From positions 372,001-436,000 of the forward strand of contig NZ_CP049037.1 in the NCBI RefSeq assembly GCF_011040495.1: 64,000 bases of DNA, in the 5' to 3' direction. This DNA is from Pseudohalocynthiibacter aestuariivivens (GTDB lineage: Bacteria; Pseudomonadota; Alphaproteobacteria; Rhodobacterales; Rhodobacteraceae). Below are positions 22,701 through 31,407 of this stretch, piece after piece. Numbering within the stretch: the stretch's first letter is position 1; every line of letters starts with the position of its first letter. The notes below the pieces were generated by a model, which saw only the letters and a program-made list of their open reading frames with translations, did no database searches and was not told the DNA's origin. The position numbers and the translations under genes were made by a program.

Positions 22701-22891
22701 AAGAGCGCCTGTGCCGGGTGAGGGCCGATATGACGCAGGCACCAGAGGTGCCCACATGGTCGCGTTCTTTTCTCGATACACCTAGGTTCTGGCAGTTGGC
22801 CGGATCGATTTACAAACTGCTGGGCTGGGTTGTCAGTTCCATGCTGGTGCTGACATTCTCCAAGACTTTGCGCCGCTCTACCGGAGAATAA
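19736..22891 (+). CDS. 1051-residue repeat-rich membrane protein of unknown function
   Basis: A large protein with a TTG start preceded by GGAG eight bases upstream; no in-frame ATG lies near. Residues ~50-490 show irregular repeating strands of the type G-V-D-L-x-x, A-L-D-I-A-G-A-x-L and I-R-S-L-Q-A, consistent with a right-handed beta-helix like pentapeptide-repeat relatives. The middle is mixed. Hydrophobic spans occur near 771-793, 807-825, 904-940 and 1020-1040. Between them lies a conserved-looking block (NPQPMEQLAQVMRHQGDEEG then RRISRLKARWQ) and FGYGFSIYRS. That block resembles the C-terminal module of actinobacterial and pentapeptide-type membrane proteins, sometimes labelled membrane-associated oxidoreductase without proof. 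No catalytic motif was seen. Confidence 0.8.
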   Translation: MDTKTILTSSTTVFPSSEDRPEISADLLVKAIFNAHERHKIAPLEERTFTLSHAYIHGRVDLANLFRGRQEGLIGLYFIDCHFADEIDLTGSTLLGLRFQKCGLRIVTAEACKVFGQVEFEQVFSSEPDDNRTGIVARDTWYGKDRGPMTGAFDPDHGDENASENASVIEGVAAQGMCRLNFHNADLDQSFVIKRSLLCGPPPRAHIDTTNTILEYAVSLGNACIAKSVNIYEGSAVLGGVSVAASRIGANLFLASSKLIAGEGSALNAQQARISGFVGLRDVKPQDKSAVRFEAKGLVDFLNSEIDGALDIAGAALIAEERNHLVALELSNSRIRSLQASSNGLQTDIRGQIQAINCIVAGTINLQTILVRPRRIARPNEAEATPEHDEVLLANFSGCNVGGSLFLSGEWRGSVTLSECKVETSINLGFSNGLTLMSPPKAVNALMLNASRASVGLDLGTLTVDSEDSWGAMRKTLSTRKPVACRVTPLSFAKDAELWEFQVSFRGRKHFGEAIRVGRHFQLLEGAGKAFFPAFRRGDLLLETDEQKKDYLRVFCGTLMADAGHFRIVEPDDWTYQQLPDFGREAIEPLTLMTAEELKEAKRGNCLFGAHASIWYGESLFRSKFVVHRRNHVVEMLDEEELHSDLPTMTWPAQPLYFTEEAVATFSDDWPRAPLLATEHRFEKMPRRAKRAFVKGRGVTEDTFRLRPTIGLRNSHVGKLTDNHGNKWPKTVRLDLSGFTYDALEMPDPRPKVVGRKKARHMQREMRRKSPGLFWLIWAVVFGLIGYAALMFIEGALDAAMTRDYGWMVQWSIFLCALVISARSVRHMEPLRDGARPWKKRKRWLKLQFYDYRPTRMEFNPQPMEQLAQVMRHQGDEEGFRRISRLKARWQNGTQTNILLRPFIWMFGVAFGYGFSIYRSLSTFILMVALGVMGTHMALSRDVLVLNTSPDSAFIQGGRPAIPNEPCRNEILPVLFALDKFVPLIELGQERLCRVRADMTQAPEVPTWSRSFLDTPRFWQLAGSIYKLLGWVVSSMLVLTFSKTLRRSTGE

Positions 22892-22930
22892 GGCGCAGGG
22901 CACATGTCGATTGTGATAGCGTCGCGGCGG

Positions 22931-23548
22931 CTATTGATCGGGCGGCAACAGGCCCAGCCCGCGCAGGTAAATGCCTATACCGCTTTCCAGCAGGTCTTCG
23001 GGCGGGTAGGGCGACTGCGTACCGGGCGAGCCGCGCGCAAACAGCTCCACCACACCATGACTCAGCGCCCAGATATGCGCCGAGAACATTGCAGGCGGGG
23101 GGCGTTTGTGCGCAGGAATGTGCTGTGACAGTTCAAGTGCTGCCTTTTCCAGAACGCTGCGGGCGCGCAGTGCGACAGCCGCCAGATCAACAGTGCGGTT
23201 GACCGAAATTCCGCTTTCAAACATCGCGATGTAATGGCCCGGATGCTTTCTGGCAAACGCCAGATAGGCTCGGCCCGTTGCCTCGAACGCTGCGAGGGCC
23301 GAAGGTTGGCCGTCATCATAGGCATATTGCATCAACTCGGCGAAAATCTCGTAACCCTGCCGCGCGGCTTCGGCGATCAGATCGTCGCGCCCGGCAAAGT
23401 GGCGATAGACTGCGGCAGGGGTCACACCGGCCTGCTTGGCCGCCTCCGATAGGGTAAAGCCGGTCGGTCCTTTCGCCTCGATCAACGCCAGTGCTGCTTC
23501 GACCAGCGCCTGACGCAGGTTGCCGTGGTGATAGCCACGTTTAGACAT
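22931..23548 (-). CDS. TetR-family transcriptional regulator
   Basis: A 205-residue one-component repressor. The N-terminal HTH reads [20 protein letters not shown] then [19 protein letters not shown]. The C-terminal ligand domain (around [16 protein letters not shown] and FARGSPG) fits the WHG-type subgroup. The start is [10 protein letters not shown] at 23548; this overlaps the 3' end of ppk2 by 8 bases, so the two genes are translationally coupled, and it may regulate the ppk2 operon. The ligand is unknown. Confidence 0.88.
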   Translation of the reverse strand: MSKRGYHHGNLRQALVEAALALIEAKGPTGFTLSEAAKQAGVTPAAVYRHFAGRDDLIAEAARQGYEIFAELMQYAYDDGQPSALAAFEATGRAYLAFARKHPGHYIAMFESGISVNRTVDLAAVALRARSVLEKAALELSQHIPAHKRPPPAMFSAHIWALSHGVVELFARGSPGTQSPYPPEDLLESGIGIYLRGLGLLPPDQ

Positions 23549-24410
23549 TCCAGATATCGGGGCCGCCGCAAATGTCTGTGTCGATTGGACCGATGGCCTG
23601 CACGTCCTTGTTGGCATAGTCCACTCGGTGCAGCACGGTACGGATCGCTGCCAGCCGTGCGCGGCGTTTGTCGTCCGACCGTACGATGGTCCAGGGGGCA
23701 GCATCCCTATGGCTACGCTCAAGCGTCTCGGCGATGGCAGCGGAATAGGCATCCCACCGCTTTAGCCCTTCGACGTCGATCCAGCTCAACTTCCATTGCT
23801 TTAGCGGGTCGCGCTCGCGGCTTAGGAAGCGGCGCAACTGTTCGGCCCGCCCCACATTCAGCCAGAATTTGACGAGAATAATCCCGTCCTCGACAAGCAT
23901 CCGCTCAAAATCAGTCACCTGTGCAAAGAAATGCTCGCGCTGCGTATCAGTGCAAAAACCAAAGACCTGTTCCACGACACCGCGGTTGTACCAGCTGCGA
24001 TCGAAAAACGCGATTTCACCGGCAGCAGGCAGATGGTCGATGTAGCGCTGGAAATACCATTGCGTCTGTTCGGTGTCCGACGGCTTTGGCAGCGCGACAA
24101 CGCGCGCGCCTCGAGGATTAAGATTCTCTCGGAAACGTTTGATTGTGCCACCTTTTCCAGCGGCATCACGACCCTCATAAATCAATGCGATACGGGCGCC
24201 GCTTTCCTTGCTCCACGCTTGCAGCTTGACCAGTTCAATCTGAAGCTTGGCAAGATCCTTTTCATAGGCCTTGCGCGGCATCCGGTCGGAATGTGGATAA
24301 TCGCCATCCAGAATGTCGCCCTTTTCGGCGCGACGGATGGCGTTGCGCACGTCTTCTGGTGCCTCGGTGTTGAAATAGGCGCTGATCGCACCGTCAAACG
24401 GTAGGTCCAT
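23541..24410 (-). CDS. ppk2: Polyphosphate kinase 2
   Basis: Transfers phosphate between polyphosphate and nucleoside diphosphates. The 289-residue single-domain PPK2 has Walker [17 protein letters not shown] near residue 80, Walker [16 protein letters not shown], and a lid region with [10 protein letters not shown] and RWDAYSAA. The size and single domain fit class I enzymes that make GTP or ATP. It is followed immediately by an overlapping TetR gene. Confidence 0.93.
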   Translation of the reverse strand: MDLPFDGAISAYFNTEAPEDVRNAIRRAEKGDILDGDYPHSDRMPRKAYEKDLAKLQIELVKLQAWSKESGARIALIYEGRDAAGKGGTIKRFRENLNPRGARVVALPKPSDTEQTQWYFQRYIDHLPAAGEIAFFDRSWYNRGVVEQVFGFCTDTQREHFFAQVTDFERMLVEDGIILVKFWLNVGRAEQLRRFLSRERDPLKQWKLSWIDVEGLKRWDAYSAAIAETLERSHRDAAPWTIVRSDDKRRARLAAIRTVLHRVDYANKDVQAIGPIDTDICGGPDIWNV

Positions 24411-24453
24411 GAAGCTGCTCCCTTTTTTTGCGCATTATGGCCTGCCGACAGGC

Positions 24454-25449
24454 TCAGCGCAATCCGGCGCGCCGCGCGGCGCGGTCGACCGCGCCCGCGG
24501 CGCGGTCGACCGCGGCGATCACCGCGGTGGGGGCCGCGTGCTGCGGCATGTGTCCGACGCCCTCTAACTGCGTCAGCGTACCGCGGCGCAGCTGACGGGC
24601 CAGCGGTTCTGCATGAATTTGCAACGGGACGGTGGTATCGGCGGTGCCGTGCACGATCTCGACAGGCATCGTCAGCGTGTCGGCGTAACGTTTTGACATT
24701 TCGGTGACATGGGCCTTTAGACTGCTCACTTGCTGACCATTTGCACGCAGGGACGCGCGGCGCAGCGTTAGGCCGGGGCCGACATATTCAGCATAGCCGT
24801 CGGGCGGACTTTGCGGCGCAAAGATCCCTGCGAGTGCATCCTCGATACGGCTATCCGGAGCCAGTGCGGTGATCAGGGGAACGACAGTGGCGCCCCCAAT
24901 GGCCGAACTGGTGACCTTGTAATAGCGGTCAATCTCGCCCGGCCAGGGCTGCGATACCCCGCCGACAATCACCAGCGCAGCCGTGTCACGCGGTTGCGAC
25001 AGTCCCCATGCCAGAGCCACGGCACCGCCAAAGGAATGCCCCAGCACTATCGGGCGCTGCACGCCCAGTTGCTTTGCCGCTTTTTGCAGCAATGCTGCCT
25101 GTTCTGCCGGGCTCTCGCCGCGTGTGCTACCTGCGCCACCAAAACCCGGCAGTCGGTCAGTCCATCCATGACCGGGGCGATCAAAGGCGATGACACGGTA
25201 ACGATTGGTCAGTTGGTCAGCGAGACGAAAGGTGAAATCACGCAGATTACCCCCAGCCCCGTGGATCAGCACCAGATCGGGACCAGAGCCACGAACCCAC
25301 GCATGCACCGTCGTGTCACCTACCTCGACAAATTGCCCGATCGGCGGAAATTCGGTACGCGCATCACGCTCGCGTTTACCAGCCAACCCGCCGCAGCCGG
25401 CGGCCAGAGCCACAGCCGCTAGCGCCATCAGTATCAGTTTCGTCGTCAT
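24454..25449 (-). CDS. Alpha/beta hydrolase lipoprotein
   Basis: A 331-residue hydrolase. The N-terminus looks like a lipoprotein signal (MTTKLILMALAAVALAAGC). The fold is indicated by LVLIHGAGGNLRDF (oxyanion region), nucleophile elbow VLGHSFGGAVAL, an acid near HGTADTTVP, and the histidine in GVGHMPQH. The substrate is unknown. The last ~20 codons contain an imperfect tandem repeat (AVDRAAGAVDRAA) built from two palindromic DNA units. It lies 44 bases from ppk2. Confidence 0.85.
   Translation of the reverse strand: MTTKLILMALAAVALAAGCGGLAGKRERDARTEFPPIGQFVEVGDTTVHAWVRGSGPDLVLIHGAGGNLRDFTFRLADQLTNRYRVIAFDRPGHGWTDRLPGFGGAGSTRGESPAEQAALLQKAAKQLGVQRPIVLGHSFGGAVALAWGLSQPRDTAALVIVGGVSQPWPGEIDRYYKVTSSAIGGATVVPLITALAPDSRIEDALAGIFAPQSPPDGYAEYVGPGLTLRRASLRANGQQVSSLKAHVTEMSKRYADTLTMPVEIVHGTADTTVPLQIHAEPLARQLRRGTLTQLEGVGHMPQHAAPTAVIAAVDRAAGAVDRAARRAGLR
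24476..24514. repeat. Two direct copies of an 18-bp GC palindrome-containing unit
   Basis: GCGGCGCGGTCGACCGCG occurs at 24476-24493 and again at 24497-24514, a 21-base period. Each copy contains the perfect 14-bp palindrome CGCGGTCGACCGCG. They lie in the 3' end of the hydrolase gene and encode its repeated AVDRAA tail. Confidence 0.75.
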
Positions 25450-25477
25450 TGTCCGCCTCTCCCTATCATTGGGGTGT

Positions 25478-26410
25478 TCAGGCGGAACCTAGGCCGATCT
25501 GCGACATCTCAAAGGGGGTTGTCTGGTATATCTGGTTGATCCAGTTACCATAGAGCAAATGTGCGTGACTGCGCCAACGGTTCTGCGGTGGGCGTGTGGG
25601 ATCATCGTCTGGATAATAGTTGCCGGGCACATTGATCGGTTCGCCCTGCGAAGCGTCGCGGTCATATTCTTGCTTCAGCGTGTCACTATCATATTCCAGA
25701 TGGTTGAAAATATAGAGGGCGCGCCGTGCCGGATCTTCGACCAGACAAGGGCCGACTTCTTCGCTGTGTAGCAGCGTGGTCAGACCAGCGGCGGCGTCAA
25801 TCTCGGATTTGCGCATTTCGGTCCAGCGGCTGACCGGAATCACGCAATCATCTGAAAACCCCCGCAGATACGGCGACGCAGGAAACATGTTGCGATGCCG
25901 GAAACAGCCGAATGCCTTGGCTGGTAGCATGTGCTTGGCCACACCATGAAAATGGTTGATCATCGCCATACCGCCCCAGCACACGCCGAATGTTGAATGC
26001 ACATGGCCCTGGGTCCAGTCAAAGACTGTGCGTAGCTCGTCCCAGTATGTCACCTCCTCAAAGGGCAGATGTTCGATCGGTGCGCCGGTAATGACGAGGC
26101 CATCAAAATACTCTCCCGAGGCTTCGACTTCACTGAAAGGACGATAGAAACTCTCCATATGCTCGGCGGCCGTGTTTCTGGCCTCGTGCTCGGACATACG
26201 GATCAGGCTCAGCTCGATCTGTAGAGGCGTCGCGCCAATGAGGCGGGCAAACTGCGTTTCGGTCTGTATCTTCTTTGGCATCAGGTTCAGCAGACCGATG
26301 CGCAACGGGCGTATATCCTGACGCGCGGCGGAATCCTCGTCCATCACCATTACACCCTCGCGCGTCAGCACGTCGTAGGCGGGCAGCGAGGCGGGGATTT
26401 TGATGGGCAT
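25478..26410 (-). CDS. metA: Homoserine O-acyltransferase MetA
   Basis: First committed step of methionine synthesis, acylating homoserine. The 310-residue class-I-amidotransferase-like protein shows [20 protein letters not shown], catalytic C in [18 protein letters not shown] in IFNHLEYD. MetA proteins use succinyl- or acetyl-CoA; many alphaproteobacterial ones are acetyltransferases, and the donor is not settled here. No SAM-II riboswitch is seen in the 45 bases before it, unlike several alphaproteobacterial metA genes. Confidence 0.94.
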   Translation of the reverse strand: MPIKIPASLPAYDVLTREGVMVMDEDSAARQDIRPLRIGLLNLMPKKIQTETQFARLIGATPLQIELSLIRMSEHEARNTAAEHMESFYRPFSEVEASGEYFDGLVITGAPIEHLPFEEVTYWDELRTVFDWTQGHVHSTFGVCWGGMAMINHFHGVAKHMLPAKAFGCFRHRNMFPASPYLRGFSDDCVIPVSRWTEMRKSEIDAAAGLTTLLHSEEVGPCLVEDPARRALYIFNHLEYDSDTLKQEYDRDASQGEPINVPGNYYPDDDPTRPPQNRWRSHAHLLYGNWINQIYQTTPFEMSQIGLGSA

Positions 26411-26455
26411 TGTTCTGGCCTTTGGCAGGGGGTGGAAAGAGGATAGATAGGCGGC

Positions 26456-27316
26456 TTAACCGCGGTTTTCTAGCGCGCGCATGATCAGCGCATCGAAATC
26501 GTCAGTATCCTTGACCTGCGCAACGTCCGATGCTTCCAGCGTGAGGCCCCAAGGCGCCATTGCATCGTAGCGTGGCGCGCGATGGGCCAGCGCGCGTGCA
26601 TAGGTCCAGCGGATAAAGGTATCAGGATCAACATCGGTAGGCAGCATGTTGTTTTCTTTTAGATAAACATTCCATGCCGTGTCCAGAAATTCGGGCTGAT
26701 AGGCCATCGGCTTGGGCGCGCGGTCAAAGCGTCGGATCAGTTCTTGGGTATGCGCGTCAGTGCCCCTGAGCTGCACCAGCAGGCATTGTTGTGATAGCTC
26801 GGTCAGCAGTGGGTCGTTCGGATCGTCCCCATCCACCCACTCGCAGATTGAACCGCCCGTGTCGCAAATGAAATGCGGATACCCATAGAGCGATTGCGCC
26901 CGCTCGACAAAATGGCCGGTATCATTCAGCGCCGCAATCTCAGCTTGGCGGAACTGCTCTTGCCTGTGGTGATAGTCGTCTATCGGCAAACCACCACGCT
27001 CAGGATTTCCGGGTTTGCCCAGATAGGTCGATACCGGTGCCAGATTATCAAAGGTGATGTTGGAGCCGATATAGATCGAATCCGACAACAACAATTCTCG
27101 CAGGAACGGCACCTGCATCGCATGACGTTTGGCATTATCGGCGATCAGTTCGCCCATGTAGCGCGTGCCGATGCGATAATCGATGGAATAGTGAAACCAC
27201 CCGCCAGAGCCTCGCAACATGTTCGACAAATGCGTTTTGCCCAAACCGGACATTCCATAGAACAGCACCCGCTTGTGCGGGGCATCGCGCCAGTCCTCAG
27301 GTGTTTCGTAAATCAT
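26456..27316 (-). CDS. P-loop ATPase of unknown function
   Basis: A 286-residue protein starting MIYETPEDWRDAPHKRV with Walker A FYGMSGLGKTHLSNML at about residues 18-33. A Walker B-like stretch is FICDTGGSICEWVDGD. The rest is hydrophilic with no membrane span. It is found beside metA (45 bases), probably in one transcript, but no link to methionine synthesis is evident. The frame stays open upstream to 27370; the ATG at 27316 fits better. No named family is recognised with confidence. Confidence 0.7.
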   Translation of the reverse strand: MIYETPEDWRDAPHKRVLFYGMSGLGKTHLSNMLRGSGGWFHYSIDYRIGTRYMGELIADNAKRHAMQVPFLRELLLSDSIYIGSNITFDNLAPVSTYLGKPGNPERGGLPIDDYHHRQEQFRQAEIAALNDTGHFVERAQSLYGYPHFICDTGGSICEWVDGDDPNDPLLTELSQQCLLVQLRGTDAHTQELIRRFDRAPKPMAYQPEFLDTAWNVYLKENNMLPTDVDPDTFIRWTYARALAHRAPRYDAMAPWGLTLEASDVAQVKDTDDFDALIMRALENRG

Positions 27317-27407
27317 CGTGCCGCCCTTCTTTAGCGGTGTCCTATACCGTTTTCCCCCAAGTTGAAACACAACCTGAATCTATTGAACGCGCAACCCACG
27401 AAACACG

Positions 27408-27438
27408 AAAAAACCCCGCAAAGACATGCTCTGCGGGG
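27408..27438 (-). terminator. Terminator of the FadL-family gene
   Basis: CCCCGCA (27414-27420) and TGCGGGG (27432-27438) form the stem. Six A residues (27408-27413) are the T tract on the minus strand, 28 bases after the stop at 27466. Confidence 0.9.
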
Positions 27439-27465
27439 TCAAACAAGATACCAGATTGGTTGAAA

Positions 27466-28572
27466 TCAGAAGTTGATACCAACCTTGAAACCAGCGGCAA
27501 TCGCGGTGTTGCTGTTGAACGCCCCACGCGCGACGTCTGGTGTACCGGTTTCCGGACGGGCGTCGCCGAACCAGATGTATTTGATACCGCCGGATACGTT
27601 GATCGCGTCGGTGACCTGATACTTGCCACCCACCGAGATCGACTGCTCGCCATCACGTGGGCCGAGGGGCGACACCAGATCGTTGCCATCGCTGTGATCA
27701 TAGGCATAGCTGATCGAAGCCGAGAATTTGTCCGAGAATTTGCGCCCCACACCAATTTCATAAATGATGCTGTCATCCAGCTCGGCCAAGTTGGGGGTGA
27801 GGCCCGCCGGGTCCAGCTTGAACTCGCTCCAGTTTGACCAACGCACACTACCAAACACCAGAGTGTCCTTCGCGACGCCCGACTGAACGGCCAGCTTGAT
27901 GCTTTCGGGCAGCTTGGCTTGGGTCGAACCGACGGGAATCGGGCCACCGCCAAAGGGCGTGATCGTGGTGTTCAGATCCAGACGTACATTCGAGTGATAG
28001 GTCAGCGAGGCGCGGAACGCGATATCAGGGATTTCATACGCAGCGCCCACGACGTAACCAATGCCACGGCTGGAATCAAAGCTGTAATTGTTGCCATTGA
28101 GCGGCCCATAGGCGCGTCCGGACAGAGTGATGTCACCATCGGCTTCGACGACGCGTGGACCACCGTAGATCGAAAGGCGATCGCTCAGATTGTATTTGAG
28201 CAGGATGGTCAGCGCGTTGCTGCTGGCGTCGGCTGATGTACCGCCCAGCATCGTTGTCAGACGGTTTCCGGAGTACGAAACATCTGCCGCATAGGGTTGA
28301 TCAAAGATCACGCCAACCGAGAATGTGTCGCTGAACTGCATTTTTACGGCCGCGCCGACCATTGCGAAATCATTGGCAATATTCGGAATGCTGTTGCCCA
28401 GTATATCGTTCCCGGTCACATCCGGCGCAGCAAAGCCAAAAGACAGCTCGGCATAGTTGCCCTTTTCAAAGATGATATCGATCGGGGTGCCGCTACGGTC
28501 AAGACCGCCAGCAGTTGCCGCACCTGCGGCCAAGGTCATCGCAGAGGCGACAGACAGGACAGTGGATTTCAT
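27466..28572 (-). CDS. FadL/OmpP1-family outer-membrane protein
   Basis: A 368-residue outer-membrane beta-barrel of the FadL type, which passes hydrophobic compounds through the outer membrane. It has a signal peptide (MKSTVLSVASAMTLAAGAATA) then GGLDRSGTPIDIIFEKGNYAELSFG, a typical N-terminal hatch start. Alternating strands follow, ending in AAGFKVGINF with the terminal aromatic needed for barrel assembly. A strong GGAGGAG ribosome site precedes the ATG at 28572. Its own terminator follows, so it is monocistronic. The substrate is unknown. Confidence 0.88.
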   Translation of the reverse strand: MKSTVLSVASAMTLAAGAATAGGLDRSGTPIDIIFEKGNYAELSFGFAAPDVTGNDILGNSIPNIANDFAMVGAAVKMQFSDTFSVGVIFDQPYAADVSYSGNRLTTMLGGTSADASSNALTILLKYNLSDRLSIYGGPRVVEADGDITLSGRAYGPLNGNNYSFDSSRGIGYVVGAAYEIPDIAFRASLTYHSNVRLDLNTTITPFGGGPIPVGSTQAKLPESIKLAVQSGVAKDTLVFGSVRWSNWSEFKLDPAGLTPNLAELDDSIIYEIGVGRKFSDKFSASISYAYDHSDGNDLVSPLGPRDGEQSISVGGKYQVTDAINVSGGIKYIWFGDARPETGTPDVARGAFNSNTAIAAGFKVGINF

Positions 28573-28689
28573 TGTTTCGCTCCTCCAGAAGTTGCGAATT
28601 GTCATACCGTCTGGATTTTTATCGCGATATAATGACGCCGCGTCACGAAATGCGGCAGGCATACGGGCGTAGAAAATGACACAAAAAAG

Positions 28690-29607
28690 TCACACGGCGC
28701 TGGCTCGCAGACGTCGCGCACGGATTTCGGATAGGATATTGATGTAGTTGGCCCCGAAAATCACTACGGCGCCGATAAAGACGTAGATATCCAGCACCTC
28801 CCCGTAAATCAGCGCCCCGACCACTGCGATCAGGGGTAGGCGGACGAAGTCAAAAGGCATCACCACCGATGCCGGGGCGATCATCAAAGCCTTGGTCAGG
28901 CAGAAATGCGCAACCAACCCACAAAGCGCGATTAGGATCAGCCAGGGAACAGACCCTGCCGAGGGCAGCGCGATGTCCCCATCAATTCCCGCGCAGACAA
29001 TACCGAGGACCGACTGCATAGCCGTCATATATACGAGAATGCAGGTGAGGCTCTCTGAGCGCGTCAGTTTCCGTGTCAGCACTGCCGCACCGGCGAAACC
29101 GACCGCGGCAGTGATCCCGGCAAGCATGCCAATACTGATCGTGTCAGGGGCAGGCCGGGCGACGATAAGGATACCGATGAACCCGGTCATTGCTGCCAAC
29201 ACCCGCACACGCGTCAGCCGCTCGCCCAGAACAAACGGTGCCATCAGCAATGCCCAAAGCGGGGCCGTAAACTCTAACGCAAATACCTGCGCCAGCGGAA
29301 TCAATGTAATCGCCAGAAACCACAGGTTCTGCCCTGCGAAATGACAGATGTTGCGCTGCAAATGCAGCCCCAGATGGCGGCGCGAAACCTGATTCAGCGT
29401 GCCTGCCATACCGGCCACGATCAACACGACGATCAGTCCGACGGCACTGCGGAACAGCATGATTTCAAAAGTGTCCAGCTCAAAGCTGACTGCGCGGCCC
29501 GAAATCGCCATCAGCGAAAATGACGCGATCGCCCCGGTCATCCACAGCGCGGCGCCCAGCACATTTGCTGTCTCGGGAATGGTCTTGGTATTGCTCGGCA
29601 ATGTCAT
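28690..29607 (-). CDS. DMT-superfamily (EamA) transporter
   Basis: An inner-membrane protein of 305 residues with ten hydrophobic segments arranged as two EamA repeats (repeat 1 from ALWMTGAIASFSLMAISGRA to VLGERLTRVRVLAAMTGFIG; repeat 2 from AGITAAVGFAGAAVLTRKLT to YGEVLDIYVFIGAVVIFGA). Such proteins export metabolites or drugs. The ATG at 29607 is chosen over an upstream extension that lacks hydrophobic or family character. It sits 10 bases downstream of the methyltransferase-like gene. Confidence 0.88.
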   Translation of the reverse strand: MTLPSNTKTIPETANVLGAALWMTGAIASFSLMAISGRAVSFELDTFEIMLFRSAVGLIVVLIVAGMAGTLNQVSRRHLGLHLQRNICHFAGQNLWFLAITLIPLAQVFALEFTAPLWALLMAPFVLGERLTRVRVLAAMTGFIGILIVARPAPDTISIGMLAGITAAVGFAGAAVLTRKLTRSESLTCILVYMTAMQSVLGIVCAGIDGDIALPSAGSVPWLILIALCGLVAHFCLTKALMIAPASVVMPFDFVRLPLIAVVGALIYGEVLDIYVFIGAVVIFGANYINILSEIRARRLRASAV

Positions 29608-29617
29608 GGCGCGAAAG

Positions 29618-30220
29618 TCAGCCCTCAGACCAATTACGCATGACAAAAATATCCTGCTCGATGCGCCATTCGAAGTCATACCTCCGCGCCCAGTCGACCA
29701 GAAAATCAACCGTTGGATAGTCTGTGTAGGTGGTTTCGCTGGGCACGAACAGGCGAATGTCGTCGATCAGGATACTCATCTTTTCAAAGTTGTCGAGGTT
29801 TGCGGCAATGGCGAAAAGCTCTTGTTCAATCGGGCAATCGGTTGGCCCTCTGTGGGTCTGTCCGGCAGAGTAATGCCCGTCGAGCCAGAAGCAAACATCA
29901 CTGTTCAGTTTGGGCAGCAATGCGGGGATGATGTCCTCGCTGGTGCCATTCAGGACATGAACATGAGTGTTCTTGAAACGACGTTTCGCACGTTTGAACA
30001 ATTTGGGCGCAGGCTCGATCGTATAGACAAGCGGCGACAGCGATGCCAGAAACCGCGTCGTCCGGCCCATGAACGTCCCGGTCTCTACCCAAGTGGCACC
30101 GTCGATTGCGTATTTCTCGAAAATCGCCTGTTTGACAAACTGTGGCGCGTGGTCGGACCAACCGCGTCGTTCCCAGTCGCTCAGCGCTTTGAAATGCCGC
30201 AGCAAATACCAAATCTTCAT
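29618..30220 (-). CDS. Class I SAM methyltransferase-like protein
   Basis: A 200-residue protein with a Rossmann-type start (WVETGTFMGRTTRFLASLS, acidic VYTIEPAPKLFKRAKRRF) and the block SDVCFWLDGHYSAGQTHRG. These suggest a SAM-binding methyltransferase related to glycan- or FkbM/TylF-like enzymes, but a full motif set is not visible. GGAG lies nine bases before the ATG at 30220. It follows an SGNH-type gene by 50 bases, a combination seen in surface-polysaccharide loci. Confidence 0.6.
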   Translation of the reverse strand: MKIWYLLRHFKALSDWERRGWSDHAPQFVKQAIFEKYAIDGATWVETGTFMGRTTRFLASLSPLVYTIEPAPKLFKRAKRRFKNTHVHVLNGTSEDIIPALLPKLNSDVCFWLDGHYSAGQTHRGPTDCPIEQELFAIAANLDNFEKMSILIDDIRLFVPSETTYTDYPTVDFLVDWARRYDFEWRIEQDIFVMRNWSEG

Positions 30221-30270
30221 TTTCAAATTCTCCGTTCAGGAGCCGCCGTAATACCCACAAGCTCCGTGGA

Positions 30271-31374
30271 TTAATCTAATTGTAGTTTCTGAAATATCCG
30301 TTCTGCGATGAGCCGGTTAAATTCCGGATGATAGTGCACTGTATCGACATACATTTGACCTGTCGCACCCAGTTCGGCCAGATTCAGCACCGTGGGGTTG
30401 GACAGCAGCGTCGGGCGCTCTTGGATCAATTCGTAACCACGACCACTGTTGACGTGATCCTTGAAATGCAGGAATTCCGCCGGAACATACGATGTCGCGT
30501 GGCCCGGCCCGTATAGTGGAACAGGCTGAAGAACGTTAACGATTCTTGTCCCGAACCCGTTCGCGACTGCTGTGCGCATTGCGATGTTACGTTCCAGCCG
30601 CTCGATTATTCTGCCGAGCGCCTCATCCGACCGCAGCAGGATCGGCGTTTTGTCTGCTTTATCACCCGCCATATCAAATATGAGGCTGATCAGTTCGGAC
30701 TTCTGCGCCAATGTATTCAATTTGGACAGGGTTCGCGCGGCATCCGGCAGTTCAAACGTGTTGCGCAACTCGTCCGAGACCATGCTCTCGTCAGGAATGC
30801 GATGATAATAGAAATCATTCAGACCATCGATAAAGACGACGGCGGCAGGTGGGTCAAAATGTGTTAGCAGGTTCAGAAACGCGATCCGCTCGATCGTCGA
30901 ATAATACGAAGCGACCCCAAAGTTCAGAACATTGTAGGCTGGCAGCATCTGGTTCAGATAGGCAGGAATCGTTTCGTTATTCTTGACGCCGTAGCCAAAG
31001 GTCGTGGAGCCGCCGAAGACCCATACCTCTCCCGCGCCACCCGAAATGCTGCAGGCGGTTTTGGCCGCGTCATGGCAGCGCAGGCCCGCGTCCGTAACAG
31101 TCACAAACGCCCCGTCGATCGGGCCACTGATATACTCGATGAACGGGCTATAGATCGCCGACGTGGTTTGTTCGCGTCCAACCACGATGTAATCCTGCCA
31201 ATCCTCGCCGTGGATGTCGCGCAAGGAATAGTTTGCCTCGCTGACGGCGGCTGGCGCGGCAGAGAGGCGGCTGCGCAGATCAAAGATCCGAACAATCTGC
31301 TCCAGCAGGGCAAAGATCAGGAAAACGGCCAGTATGATCTTGGCGGTGTCTGACCTGACCCACCTCATACCCAT
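30271..31374 (-). CDS. Membrane-anchored SGNH/GDSL-type hydrolase
   Basis: A 367-residue protein with one N-terminal membrane span (ILAVFLIFALLEQIV) and a periplasmic domain. SGNH features are visible: block I VWVFGGSTTFGYGVKNNE (with S in GGS), block II-like NVLNFGVASYYST, block III FIDGLNDFY, and block V DTVHYHPEFNRLIAERI with D and H. Such domains act as esterases or acetyl-transfer modules on sugars. It is adjacent to the methyltransferase-like gene, suggesting cell-surface modification. Confidence 0.7.
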   Translation of the reverse strand: MGMRWVRSDTAKIILAVFLIFALLEQIVRIFDLRSRLSAAPAAVSEANYSLRDIHGEDWQDYIVVGREQTTSAIYSPFIEYISGPIDGAFVTVTDAGLRCHDAAKTACSISGGAGEVWVFGGSTTFGYGVKNNETIPAYLNQMLPAYNVLNFGVASYYSTIERIAFLNLLTHFDPPAAVVFIDGLNDFYYHRIPDESMVSDELRNTFELPDAARTLSKLNTLAQKSELISLIFDMAGDKADKTPILLRSDEALGRIIERLERNIAMRTAVANGFGTRIVNVLQPVPLYGPGHATSYVPAEFLHFKDHVNSGRGYELIQERPTLLSNPTVLNLAELGATGQMYVDTVHYHPEFNRLIAERIFQKLQLD

Positions 31375-31407
31375 GTCTCGATGCCGAAATTTCCTGCCGT
31401 TATGACC

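Noticed and set aside
26411..26455. SAM-II riboswitch before metA
   Set aside because: The 45-base gap is too short and lacks the pseudoknot sequence.
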